Of a stretch of 64,000 bases of DNA, positions 25,844 through 33,525 are shown piece by piece. This stretch comes from CALDTK01 sp045110575. GTDB taxonomy: Bacteria > Bacteroidota > Bacteroidia > Chitinophagales > Saprospiraceae. Location of the stretch: assembly GCA_045110575.1 (NCBI GenBank), contig JBGCGF010000011.1:1-64000 (forward strand), given 5' to 3'. The notes beneath the pieces are model-generated. The model saw only the letters and a list, made by a program, of their open reading frames with translations. It had not been told where the DNA came from and ran no database searches. How positions within the stretch are numbered: the first letter of the stretch is position 1; each line of letters begins with the position of its first letter. Both the position numbers and the translations under genes were made by a program.

Positions 25844-27172
25844 GTGAATTATAGTTGGTTTCCTGTGCAATTTTTGGCCAATGCAACAAGTTTTGCAATG
25901 GCTTGTCTATTGCCTAATATCAAACCACTTGTTCAGCCTTTGTTGATTTCATCCTCTCGCCTCGTCAGATTTGGCACATTGCTACTCTTGAGCGCATGCA
26001 TTTTCGTAGCCTCAAGCTTTCGTTTTGCAGAAACGCCTACCATTGGTGCGTTCCCGCTTGTTGTCCCAACCATTAACTATGGTTTGGAGCTCGAGCGTTT
26101 CGACCATATATCGACCTTGCCTTTCGGCGAAGAGCAAACGCTGAATCAATTTCTAGAGCAAGTGGGTGTCCGAGCTGTTCTTCGACGGGAAAGTATTCTG
26201 CATGTTCGCGAACACTTCGACGCAGAACGAACAAGCAACGAACATGCACGGCTCTTTTATGCGAATGGCAAGCTCATTCACGTTGCCATTCCAATGGATC
26301 ACATCGGCTATTTGCGCATTGATCTGTTAGCTGATCGAGTGACTAGCGGTGACCTTGAAGGGATTCAGTCTGAGTATTCGTCCACGACGCTCTTCTTTAA
26401 CGGGAACATCGACTCAACACTCAGGTATACACTCTTAGCCGAAAGCCTGCAGCAGCGCATTCGCAAGGCTTTCACGATCGACATGCCACTGGATACGGGC
26501 TTCCATTTAGGTGTGGTTCAGGTGGTTTATACCGTCAAGCGTGACGAAAACGGCGAGACAGTAGGTTTTGGCGAGGTCGAAGCATTGCGCTACCGAGTCA
26601 ACCAAGAAGAGCGAACGTCCATTCGGTTTGTAGACCGTAGCCTCGATGTTGAGGGCTTCTTTAATCCAGACGGCTCTCCTGTTCAACAGACTTGGCTCAC
26701 TTCTCCAATTCCTGGAGCACGAATTTCTAGTCCGTTTAACCTACGTCGTCGTCATCCAATCCTAAAGCGGATCAAGCCACACTATGGCACAGATTACGCA
26801 GCTCCGTATGGCACCCCTATTCGCGCAGTCAGTGATGGGGTAGTAGTGGCGCGTGCTCGTACCCGTACCAATGGAAATTACCTCAAGATTCGACACAACG
26901 AGACCTATGTGTCTCAGTACCTGCACTTGAAGGGTTTTGCAAGCATCGTAAAGCCTGGTGCTCAAGTGAAGAAGGGGCAAGTGATCGGCTATGTCGGTTC
27001 GACTGGTTTGTCTAGCGGTCCGCACGTCTGTTTCCGTTTTTGGAAGAATGGTCGCCAAATCGACCACCGCAAGGAATCATTGCTGACGACAGAAGAACTC
27101 ACAACGGAGGCGATGGCCGCATTTGAGAAGAAGCAAGCTGAGCTGCAATCGCTGTTGGATATAAAAGCGTAA
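25844..27172 (+). CDS. M23 family metallopeptidase
   Basis: This 442-residue protein has an N-terminal hydrophobic segment (LGT LLLLSACIFVASS region, about 45-60), a middle region, and a C-terminal LytM/M23 domain with zinc ligands in KPHYGTDYAAPYGTPI (HxxxD), YVSQYLHLKGF and SSGPHVCFRFW. The last motif has Cys where many M23 enzymes have the second His of HxH; I recall this variant in other Bacteroidota M23 proteins. It likely cleaves peptidoglycan peptides or activates amidases in the periplasm. The start is GTG at 25844. It is separated by 55 bases from the next gene. Confidence 0.9.
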   Translation: MNYSWFPVQFLANATSFAMACLLPNIKPLVQPLLISSSRLVRFGTLLLLSACIFVASSFRFAETPTIGAFPLVVPTINYGLELERFDHISTLPFGEEQTLNQFLEQVGVRAVLRRESILHVREHFDAERTSNEHARLFYANGKLIHVAIPMDHIGYLRIDLLADRVTSGDLEGIQSEYSSTTLFFNGNIDSTLRYTLLAESLQQRIRKAFTIDMPLDTGFHLGVVQVVYTVKRDENGETVGFGEVEALRYRVNQEERTSIRFVDRSLDVEGFFNPDGSPVQQTWLTSPIPGARISSPFNLRRRHPILKRIKPHYGTDYAAPYGTPIRAVSDGVVVARARTRTNGNYLKIRHNETYVSQYLHLKGFASIVKPGAQVKKGQVIGYVGSTGLSSGPHVCFRFWKNGRQIDHRKESLLTTEELTTEAMAAFEKKQAELQSLLDIKA

Positions 27173-27206
27173 AGCTCCAAAGGCCTATCTTAACCTCGTC
27201 TTTTCA

Positions 27207-27220
27207 GCTTTCGCCAAAAC
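27207..27220 (+). repeat. Iterated 14-mer, copy 7 (intergenic)
   Basis: The only exact copy outside a gene. It lies 7 bases before the TTG start of the sterol desaturase-family gene and 34 bases after the M23 stop, so it occupies the leader region. Confidence 0.9.
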
Positions 27221-27227
27221 CCCTTCC

Positions 27228-28502
27228 TTGGAAACCTACGCTGCTGTAGTCTTGTACGCCGTTCCTTTCTTTATCGGGCTGATCCTCATTGAGTGGTTGG
27301 CCGCCAAGAAGATGGGCGTGTCGGTTATGAATTCTGCGGATACGCTTTCAAGCCTCAGTTCAGGCACTACGAATACCCTCAAGACGGTCCTCGGACTCAC
27401 GGTCGGTATCATCAGCTACGATTGGCTCGTCGATCACATTGCGGTCTATACCATCGAGGCGACCTGGCTTGCTGTAGTTGTGACCTTCCTCGTCAAAGAC
27501 TTTGGCGGCTATTGGAACCACCGATTCAACCATGAGATCAACGTCCTCTGGAATCGGCACATCATTCACCACAGTTCTGAGGAATTCAACTTGGCGTGCG
27601 CGTTGCGCCAATCGATCTCTGAGATCTGGGTCTTCTTTGCCTTGTTTATGCTGCCTGCGGCACTTTTGGGTGTCCCTACAACGGTCATTGCCATTGTAGC
27701 ACCTTTGCACTTGTTTGCGCAGTTCTGGTACCATACGCGCCTCATCAACAAGATGGGTTGGCTAGAGAACATCCTCGTAACGCCAAGCCATCACCGCGTA
27801 CACCACGCGATCAACGACGAATACATCGACCGCAACTACTCGGAGGTCTTTATCGTCTGGGACAAGCTCTTCGGCACCTTCCAGCCTGAACTTGAAAACG
27901 TAGAGCCAGTATACGGTATCAAGAAAGCCGCCGCTACGTGGAATCCGTTCATCATCAACTTCCAGCACCTTTGGCGTCTGTTCAAGGATGCATGGCGCAC
28001 GAATGTGTGGTGGGACAAGGTCCGCATCTGGTTCATGCCTACCGGTTGGCGTCCTGCCGATGTTGCTGAGCGCTATCCGATCGATGGCGTCTTAGGAGGC
28101 GAGGCCGTTTACCAGCAGCGTAAGTACGATTCAAAACCGAGCAGCTTGATTCTCGGTTTTTCGTGGATGCAGTTTGTGGTGGTACAATTACTCGTCACTC
28201 AACTGTTCACCAATCTCGGTGCGCTTGGCGTTGAGCGTTCACTTGCTTTTGGCATTTATCTCTTCCTCACGCTCTTTTCCCTCACCAGTCTACTCGACAA
28301 GAGCAAGCTCGCTTTTGCTGCGGAGTTACTTCGCTTCATTACTGCACTGTTCATCGTGTTTACCTACGGTGGTTGGTTCGGCTTAGAAGCTTATTTCCAA
28401 GGTATCTCTTTGGTGATGTTGGGGTATTCGTTTTTGTGTTTGTTGGTGAGTGGGTATTTGATTTTTGTGGGGGATGAGGTTGGGGAGGTGTCTGTAGCCT
28501 GA
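27228..28502 (+). CDS. Sterol desaturase/fatty acid hydroxylase family membrane protein
   Basis: The gene encodes 424 residues with several membrane helices. The di-iron His boxes of the family are HRFNHEINVLWNRHIIHHSSE (HxxxH...HxxHH), and HHRVHHAIND, with a further H near NYSEVFIVWDKLFGTF. These enzymes use O2 and a di-iron centre to hydroxylate or desaturate lipids. The C-terminal half adds further hydrophobic helices. The start is taken as TTG 27228 (METYAAVVLYAVPFFIGL). The last 70 bases are strongly G/T-rich. Downstream lies the repeat island. Confidence 0.9.
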   Translation: METYAAVVLYAVPFFIGLILIEWLAAKKMGVSVMNSADTLSSLSSGTTNTLKTVLGLTVGIISYDWLVDHIAVYTIEATWLAVVVTFLVKDFGGYWNHRFNHEINVLWNRHIIHHSSEEFNLACALRQSISEIWVFFALFMLPAALLGVPTTVIAIVAPLHLFAQFWYHTRLINKMGWLENILVTPSHHRVHHAINDEYIDRNYSEVFIVWDKLFGTFQPELENVEPVYGIKKAAATWNPFIINFQHLWRLFKDAWRTNVWWDKVRIWFMPTGWRPADVAERYPIDGVLGGEAVYQQRKYDSKPSSLILGFSWMQFVVVQLLVTQLFTNLGALGVERSLAFGIYLFLTLFSLTSLLDKSKLAFAAELLRFITALFIVFTYGGWFGLEAYFQGISLVMLGYSFLCLLVSGYLIFVGDEVGEVSVA

Positions 28503-28515
28503 TCTTGCGTTGACC

Positions 28516-28830
28516 GATCTGGTTCAGCGTGCTTTAGCGCGCCACGTCTGGATAACACGCTAAAGCACGTTGAACTTGATGGTGTTTTAAGAAGGCCCCG
28601 TTTCGTGGGGTCGTAAATTGGTTCTTCTAGCTTAAATTCTACCTAACGCAAAGCTTGGTTCCCCACTCTTAATGTTCGCTTGTTCGACCTCACGTAATGC
28701 TATTCGACTGTCTTTGACCCTCGCGCTCGCGCGGGGCGTTGCAGTCGTGGGTTGTCTGGAAATGCAGGCTTCCGTGCTCCGCGTGGGGCATTTCAAGTAC
28801 GTCGAACCGGATCGTGTTTTACCAGAGAGG
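28516..28830 (+). repeat. Compound repeat island, left copy (families R2 and R3)
   Basis: It begins with a 65-bp R3 element (GATCTGGTTC...GAACTTGATG, 28516-28581) whose inner arms contain GCTTTAGCG/CGCTAAAGC. An R2 element follows (28593-28760): CGTGGGGTCG about 80 bases before CGACCTCACG, then CGACTG...CAGTCG arms around a GC-rich centre. It closes with GAACCGGATC (28803-28812). The same arrangement recurs at 30187-30528 beyond the AT-rich gene. Confidence 0.8.
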
Positions 28831-28992
28831 TCGCTTATACATGGCGTACGATTTTCTGACTCGGTGCGATTTCTAAGCAGTTGATTCGTAATTGTGTGGT
28901 TTGTGTAATATGATTATGAATGAAGAATGGTTTTTTATACAAAAAAACAGTAGATTGCATTCCTTTTAATTATTAAAACACAATCATGTGTG
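28831..28992 (+). other. AT-rich leader of the island gene
   Basis: About 160 very AT-rich bases (for example 'ttttttatacaaaaaaa') between the left repeats and the gene, presumably its promoter. No box is certain. Confidence 0.35.
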
Positions 28993-29997
28993 ATGCGCAG
29001 ATGTTTACTATATCTTTGTAAGGTTCCTTTAATAGCCATTATTCTACTAATGGCGATCAAAGGCATTTCGCAGCCTTACAGCATGGTGTATGATTCTTTG
29101 GATCAATCTGCTGTATTTGCTATTCCTACTCAGGTTAATGAAGTTGCATTTTTTGATGTAGAGGATATTAATTCCGATAGTCCGTACTTCGTTGATACCG
29201 TATTAGCAATAGGGTTCCCATTTGTATTTATGGGTGTTAACTTTGATAGTCTAGAAACAAAAAATGGCTTAGGAGGAGTTACGTTTGGTAATACCCCTTT
29301 TTCTTTTTTGGCGCATGTTACATCCCTTGGTCAGTTTATAAAGCATTCAGGAAGCCCTGATTGTAGCGCAGGTTTTTATAGGACAGATACATCTTTAGTT
29401 GTTTTTTACTCCAATGTTACTTATAAAAATACATGTGAAAATTTAAACTCTTCTAGATCTTTTAGTGTGGCCTTAGAAATCACATCTTCCAATGCTGTAA
29501 TCGTTTCAATTTTTAATCCCCTTGTTTCTGGCTGCGACGATTATGTTCCAGGGCGAGGTTTCTTGGTATTCGGCGGTCTTGTTTCTGGCCCTAGAACTTA
29601 CATAGTATTAGATGACAATCTAGGCGGTTCAAGGCAAAGGTGTGGATTGCTAAAGCCTTCAGAACATAACAGTTCTATTTATTTATCATGCGAATCTGTT
29701 GCTCCAGCTTGGCAGTATGCGATAGATCAATCATTTTCGATTACGTATACCTACGAGGGTGTTTCCAGTACTGAGAATGTGCCTCCAAGCGGTCCGAGTT
29801 ATCGTATTGAAGATGATGTTATTCGGGTCAGCGCGGATGATAAGTCTGTTGTCCCTTTTGATTTATATGGATTCACTGGTAGGCGGATAGCTAACTTTGT
29901 TAATGAGTTTGATGTTTCGTATTTACCTCGAGGTGTATACGTCGTGCATTCCTATGATAGAGGTGTTCCTTATGCATGGAAGGTTTTTATTAATTGA
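28993..29997 (+). CDS. AT-rich secreted protein with T9SS sorting domain, between direct repeats
   Basis: The gene encodes about 334 residues: a signal peptide (VPLIAIILLMAIKGISQ), a beta-rich body of unknown family, and a T9SS-type C-terminus (SYRIEDDVIRVSADD, PFDLYGFTGRR, LPRGVYVVHSYDRG and basic end). It is likely surface exposed. The body has several Cys and a segment LDDNLGGSRQRCGL, but no catalytic motif I recognise. I chose ATG 28993, one codon after a GTG. Its base composition is far more AT-rich than the surroundings, and it is flanked by direct copies of the same compound repeat (28516-28830 and 30010-30528), which suggests that it arrived or moves as a cassette. Confidence 0.75.
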   Translation: MRRCLLYLCKVPLIAIILLMAIKGISQPYSMVYDSLDQSAVFAIPTQVNEVAFFDVEDINSDSPYFVDTVLAIGFPFVFMGVNFDSLETKNGLGGVTFGNTPFSFLAHVTSLGQFIKHSGSPDCSAGFYRTDTSLVVFYSNVTYKNTCENLNSSRSFSVALEITSSNAVIVSIFNPLVSGCDDYVPGRGFLVFGGLVSGPRTYIVLDDNLGGSRQRCGLLKPSEHNSSIYLSCESVAPAWQYAIDQSFSITYTYEGVSSTENVPPSGPSYRIEDDVIRVSADDKSVVPFDLYGFTGRRIANFVNEFDVSYLPRGVYVVHSYDRGVPYAWKVFIN

Positions 29998-30009
29998 TGG
30001 TAAGAGGAA

Positions 30010-30528
30010 GAAGATCTCGTTTCGAGGGGTCGTGAAAGTGTGTCATCAGCTTAGGCTTTACCTAACTCAAAGCCTGTATCCTTGTTCTTATTATCTGAGC
30101 GTTCGACCCCACGTAATGTTGTTCGACTGTCTTCGACCCTCGCGCTGGCGCGGGGCGTTGCAGTCTTGGGTGGTGTATTACCTTGCGATCTGGTTCAGCG
30201 TGCTTTAGCGCGCCAGTCAGGATAATGCGCTAAAGCACGTCGAACCGGATCGTATTTTTAGAAAGCCCCGTTTCGTGGGGTCGTAAATTGGTTCTTCTAG
30301 CCTAAACGTCGTGTAATTCAAAGCTAGGTAGCTTGACTTAATGTTCGCTTGTTCGACCCCACGTAATGCTATTCGACTGTCTTTGACCCTCGCGCTCGCG
30401 CGGGGCGTTGCAGTCGTGGGTTGTTTGGAAATGCAGGCTTCCGTGCTCCGCGTGGGGCATTTCAAGTACGATAATGCTTTAGAGTGCGCCTCAAAAAAAA
30501 CGCGCTAAAGCACGTCTAACCGGATCGT
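30010..30528 (+). repeat. Compound repeat island, right copies (R2, R3, R2, R3)
   Basis: R2 copy (30018-30175, diverged), R3 copy (30187-30251, GATCTGGTTC...GAACCGGATC), R2 copy (30266-30469) and a partial R3 (about 30470-30526). The R3-R2 block beginning at 30187 matches the block at 28516 almost base for base over long stretches, including the conserved tail ending 'catttcaagtac'. The gene between the blocks is therefore bracketed by direct repeats of about 300 bases. Confidence 0.8.
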
Positions 30529-30534
30529 TTATTA

Positions 30535-30958
30535 ACCACGGAGTCCGTAGAAAACACGGAGTCTTCACGGAGCTAGACGCCGTCCTGCTCCGTGTCTTTT
30601 TCTCCGTGGAACTCAGTGCGCTCCGTGGTTGAAGAAACACGTCATACAAGGCGCATAGCGTCGACCCTGATAGTAGCCCAGGGTTTACCCGGAGCGATTT
30701 TAAAGGGAAGTTACGTCAACAGATTTCTCCGTTTCGCGTCTTCGCCAGTCCCGCGAGGCGAGGATCCTCGTGCTGCGCACGGGACTCCAGTCGAAATGAC
30801 GGACAGTCAGAGCGCCCGCGCGGAGCCCCGCACCAGTGCGAGGGGCACGACACGGAAGCCCGTGCTCTAGGCCCACGTCCCTATTGGCCGTCACGAAAAT
30901 TCAAAATTCAAAATTCCGAAGAAGCGGAGCTTCGAGACAATTCAAAATTCCACTACGG
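30535..30958. repeat. Intergenic repeat debris downstream of the island
   Basis: A 'cacggag' repeat cluster (30537-30640) is followed by 'ccagggtttacccggagcg', a GC-rich segment with the palindrome-containing GCGAGGATCCTCGTGCT (30757-30773, repeated at 61291), 'attcaaaattc' repeats and the hairpin TACGGCTACGCCGTA (about 30957-30971, reaching the arsS stop). Readings through it are not genes. Confidence 0.6.
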
Positions 30959-32035
30959 CTACGCCGTAGTACCCCCACAACTACTACCCGCACCAGCAGT
31001 ACAACCATAGCAATGCTGGTTCAGCACCACGTTGCGATCTGCTAGGTTGAGGTCATCGCCCTTCCAATCGTTGATGTGCTTGACATCGTGGGCGAGCGGA
31101 AGCTCGAGCATCTGGTTGAAGTCACAGTCGTAGATGAACCCATCCCAACTCACACTTACCATACTGCGACACATCAGACCTTCGACCGTTTCTGGGTTGA
31201 AGGCACCGACCAACTTCTCCATGTACTCCGCATAGTTGCCACTCTCGATGAGGTAGTCCAAGAAGCGTGATACAGGCAGGTTGGTAATCGCAAAGAGCTC
31301 GTTGAACTCGATGTTGTACTTACGAGACAACTGACGCTTAAACTCTGCTTCGAGCGTCTTTTGATCACCTGGCAGATATGCGCCCGAAGGGTTGAACACC
31401 AAGTCAAGCTTGAGTCCAGTTCCGGGCATGCCGTAACCGACTTCGTTGAGCATTTGTAGTGCCTTGATCGAATCCTCAAAAACACCATCACCACGCTGCG
31501 AGTCTGTCTTCTTCGCTGAGAAGTACGGTAGACTTGAAACGACGTGCACCTTGTTCTTCTTGAAGAACTCAGGCAGGTCATGGTACTTCTTGTTGGCCAT
31601 GATAATCGTCAGGTTGCAACGATTGATCACCTCTTTGCCGAGCTTCGTACACTCCTCTACAAACCAGCGGAAGTGCGCATTCATTTCAGGTGCACCACCC
31701 GTAATGTCTACCAAGCGAATAGAAGGCGTGGCAGCGATAATCTCTAGGCAACGCTCAAGGGTTGGGCGATCCATGTTCTCGACGCGCTTGTCCGGACCAG
31801 CATCCACGTGACAGTGCGCACAGGTCTGGTTACAAAGCTTACCGATGTTGAGTTGGAAGACCTCGAGCTGCGTCGCCTTCAATGGCTGGTGCCCCATTGT
31901 GCCGAGCTTTTTGCCGAACGGCTCAAACTTAGCATCATCGATATCCTTGCCCGAAAGCACCTTGAGTTGTACGAGCGTATCTGATAGATCAGAACCGCGA
32001 GCAGTGAGAGACTTGGTACGTTGCTTAATAGCCAT
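30959..32035 (-). CDS. arsS: ArsS-type radical SAM protein (arsenosugar biosynthesis family)
   Basis: This 358-residue radical SAM enzyme carries the 4Fe-4S motif CNQTCAHCH (CxxxCxxC, about 70-78) and the Cys-rich C-terminus HCYGCTAGAGSSCGG that defines the rSAM/Cys-rich family. Family members called ArsS are implicated in making arsenosugars, forming the 5'-deoxyadenosyl-arsenic bond from methylated arsenic. The same family was first noted as selenium-linked; here the tail Cys are encoded as Cys. It is the last gene of a minus-strand run starting at 40377. It is 53 bases after the phosphoesterase-peroxidase gene. No arsenite methyltransferase (ArsM) gene lies in the window. Confidence 0.88.
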   Translation of the reverse strand: MAIKQRTKSLTARGSDLSDTLVQLKVLSGKDIDDAKFEPFGKKLGTMGHQPLKATQLEVFQLNIGKLCNQTCAHCHVDAGPDKRVENMDRPTLERCLEIIAATPSIRLVDITGGAPEMNAHFRWFVEECTKLGKEVINRCNLTIIMANKKYHDLPEFFKKNKVHVVSSLPYFSAKKTDSQRGDGVFEDSIKALQMLNEVGYGMPGTGLKLDLVFNPSGAYLPGDQKTLEAEFKRQLSRKYNIEFNELFAITNLPVSRFLDYLIESGNYAEYMEKLVGAFNPETVEGLMCRSMVSVSWDGFIYDCDFNQMLELPLAHDVKHINDWKGDDLNLADRNVVLNQHCYGCTAGAGSSCGGTTA

Positions 32036-32088
32036 GGTAGTATTTAAGGTGGTGGTGAGTAAGAAGGTTCAGACTAGGCTGACCTCCA

Positions 32089-33525
32089 TTACATGCCTAG
32101 TTTCTCGGCTTGCTTTATCATTTGGACACTAGAGATCAGTGTCGAACCTGCTTTGATGGCTGCAGCAACGTGTACCGCTTCCATCATTTGCTCTTCATCA
32201 GCGCCATTTTCAAGGCAGTTGGTCGTGAACGAATCCACGCAAAACGGACAGGCAATCGAGTGACTTACCGCCAGAGCGATGAGTGCTTTCTCGCGCGCTG
32301 TCAACGCTGTTTCGCCATAAGTAGCATTCTCATACCACTCGAAAAATTGCTTGCCCATTTCAGGCTGGTGCTCGTTGATACGACCGAATTTCTTGAGATC
32401 CTTTGGATCGAAATACTGCTTTTCCATACGTTTTTTCTTTCCGCCCGCAGGCGTAGTCGGTTCGCTAGGCGTACCGGTTGATTCTTGTTTTAGTTGGTTC
32501 GCGTCGAGCGCAAAACCTGTCCATCGTGCTTCGCGTTCGAGCATGACTTCGGTGTTGTCCCACAATCCATTGTCGAGCGTTAGCGCGTAGGATTTCGGAA
32601 GCGGGTTGTCGAGCATCTTGCGACGCGCGGCCTTGTAGTCGTAGTCTAGGCCATGGAACTCATAGTCCAAGGCGCCGTCCTTTGCATTGATGGTCGCACA
32701 CCAGATACGTGGCGTACCGTCGTTGGCAGGCATGCCGAGCGCACCAGAGTTAAGCCAGAGCTTATCGTCTTCGGCATGCGCAAACGGTAAACCTGAGTGA
32801 CCACTCACTATTATGTCAGAATTGGTTTTAGCGAAAGCTGGAGCTTTTGACTCAGCCCAATCAGAACTGCGCCACACAAACTCAGAAGTCGCCTCGTAAT
32901 TGCCATGGAGTACCAGAACTCGACGGCCCAGTTCTCCCTTCTGGGGAGTCAGTGGGGCGGACGTTGAGTTTTGATCTAAGTTGCCATGGGGTACCAAAAC
33001 TCGACGACCCGGTTCTCCCTCCTGGGGAGTCAGTGGGGCGGACGTTGAGTTTTGATCTAAGTTGCCATGGGGTACCAAAACTTGACGGCCCGGTTCTCCC
33101 CTATGGGGAGTCAGTGGGGCGGACGTCAAGTTTTGGCCTAGCTCAAACGTGAGGTATTCAGGTAGCGCCTTCATGTAATCAACCGCCGTTGGACTCGATT
33201 GCTTGTACGCAAACGGATACCAGATGCGAGAGAAGATGTCGCAACGCGAGTTCTCATCGAAATTGCAGCCACAGTCTTCCAGACCATCGCGGATGTTCAT
33301 TTCCACGTTGCCTGCAATCGCATGAATGCCCCAATCTCTAACCACTTCGATGCTCTCGGTCGGGTTAGCGCAGTAGCCCACGATGTCACCTGTACAGATG
33401 ACGTTCGAAGCAGGGATGCCACGGGTTTTGGCGAAAGCTTGTACAGCCTGCAACGCCTCAAGGTTGGAGTACACTCCACCAAAGACGAGAACCTCGCCTG
33501 TCAATATGCCGATGTCCTTCGTCAT
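32089..33525 (-). CDS. Fusion of calcineurin-like phosphoesterase and AhpD-like peroxidase, with internal 81-bp repeats
   Basis: The 478-residue product joins two proteins that are usually separate in arsenosugar clusters. Residues about 1-345 resemble the metallophosphoesterase (VLVFGGVYSNLEALQAV, CTGDIVGYCANP, IAGNVE, VLHGNYEATSEF, SGHSGLPF). The usual DxH metal motif reads GGVY here, which I believe is common to this subfamily. A Thr/Pro/Gly linker (GTPSEPTTPAGGKKKR) leads to residues about 362-478, an AhpD/carboxymuconolactone decarboxylase-like domain (ALTAREKALIALAVSHSIAC, PFCVDSFTTNCLENGADEEQ) with CxxC-like Cys. Three 27-residue repeats interrupt the phosphoesterase. The start overlaps the end of the symporter gene by 4 bases, so the two are coupled. 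Confidence 0.85.
   Translation of the reverse strand: MTKDIGILTGEVLVFGGVYSNLEALQAVQAFAKTRGIPASNVICTGDIVGYCANPTESIEVVRDWGIHAIAGNVEMNIRDGLEDCGCNFDENSRCDIFSRIWYPFAYKQSSPTAVDYMKALPEYLTFELGQNLTSAPLTPHRGEPGRQVLVPHGNLDQNSTSAPLTPQEGEPGRRVLVPHGNLDQNSTSAPLTPQKGELGRRVLVLHGNYEATSEFVWRSSDWAESKAPAFAKTNSDIIVSGHSGLPFAHAEDDKLWLNSGALGMPANDGTPRIWCATINAKDGALDYEFHGLDYDYKAARRKMLDNPLPKSYALTLDNGLWDNTEVMLEREARWTGFALDANQLKQESTGTPSEPTTPAGGKKKRMEKQYFDPKDLKKFGRINEHQPEMGKQFFEWYENATYGETALTAREKALIALAVSHSIACPFCVDSFTTNCLENGADEEQMMEAVHVAAAIKAGSTLISSVQMIKQAEKLGM
32825..32838 (-). repeat. Iterated 14-mer, one-mismatch variant (GCTTTCGCTAAAAC)
   Basis: Reads FAKT in the fusion gene. The same T variant also occurs at 2502, 4841 and 58854. 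Confidence 0.7.
32900..33136 (-). repeat. Coding tandem repeat, about 2.9 x 81 bp, each with a palindrome
   Basis: Units begin at 32900, 32981 and 33062, exactly 81 bp (27 codons) apart, so the frame is kept. Each holds an inverted repeat; in the third unit it is perfect, CCAAAACTTGACG (33075-33087) with CGTCAAGTTTTGG (33124-33136). In unit 2 the arm reads CTCGACG against CGTTGAG, so the stems are largely kept while the sequence differs. A central GGGGAGTCAG/CTCCC region adds further pairing. The encoded unit includes APLTPQEGEPGRRVLVPHGN and repeats the HGN motif of the phosphoesterase. Confidence 0.92.
33425..33438 (-). repeat. Iterated 14-mer, copy 8
   Basis: Exact copy near the 5' end of the phosphoesterase-peroxidase gene, read as AFAKT. 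Confidence 0.9.

Noticed and set aside
28672..28884. 70-codon reading inside the left repeat island
   Set aside because: It is encoded entirely by R2/R3 repeat DNA and a similar reading occurs in the second copy, as expected from repeated sequence rather than a gene.
30592..30894. Readings through the GC-rich repeat debris
   Set aside because: Low-complexity Arg/Ala/Thr-rich products in several frames from repeat sequence, without a start context or family.
32900..33136. CRISPR-like array
   Set aside because: The 81-bp units are contiguous with no unique spacers, and they are in frame within a gene.
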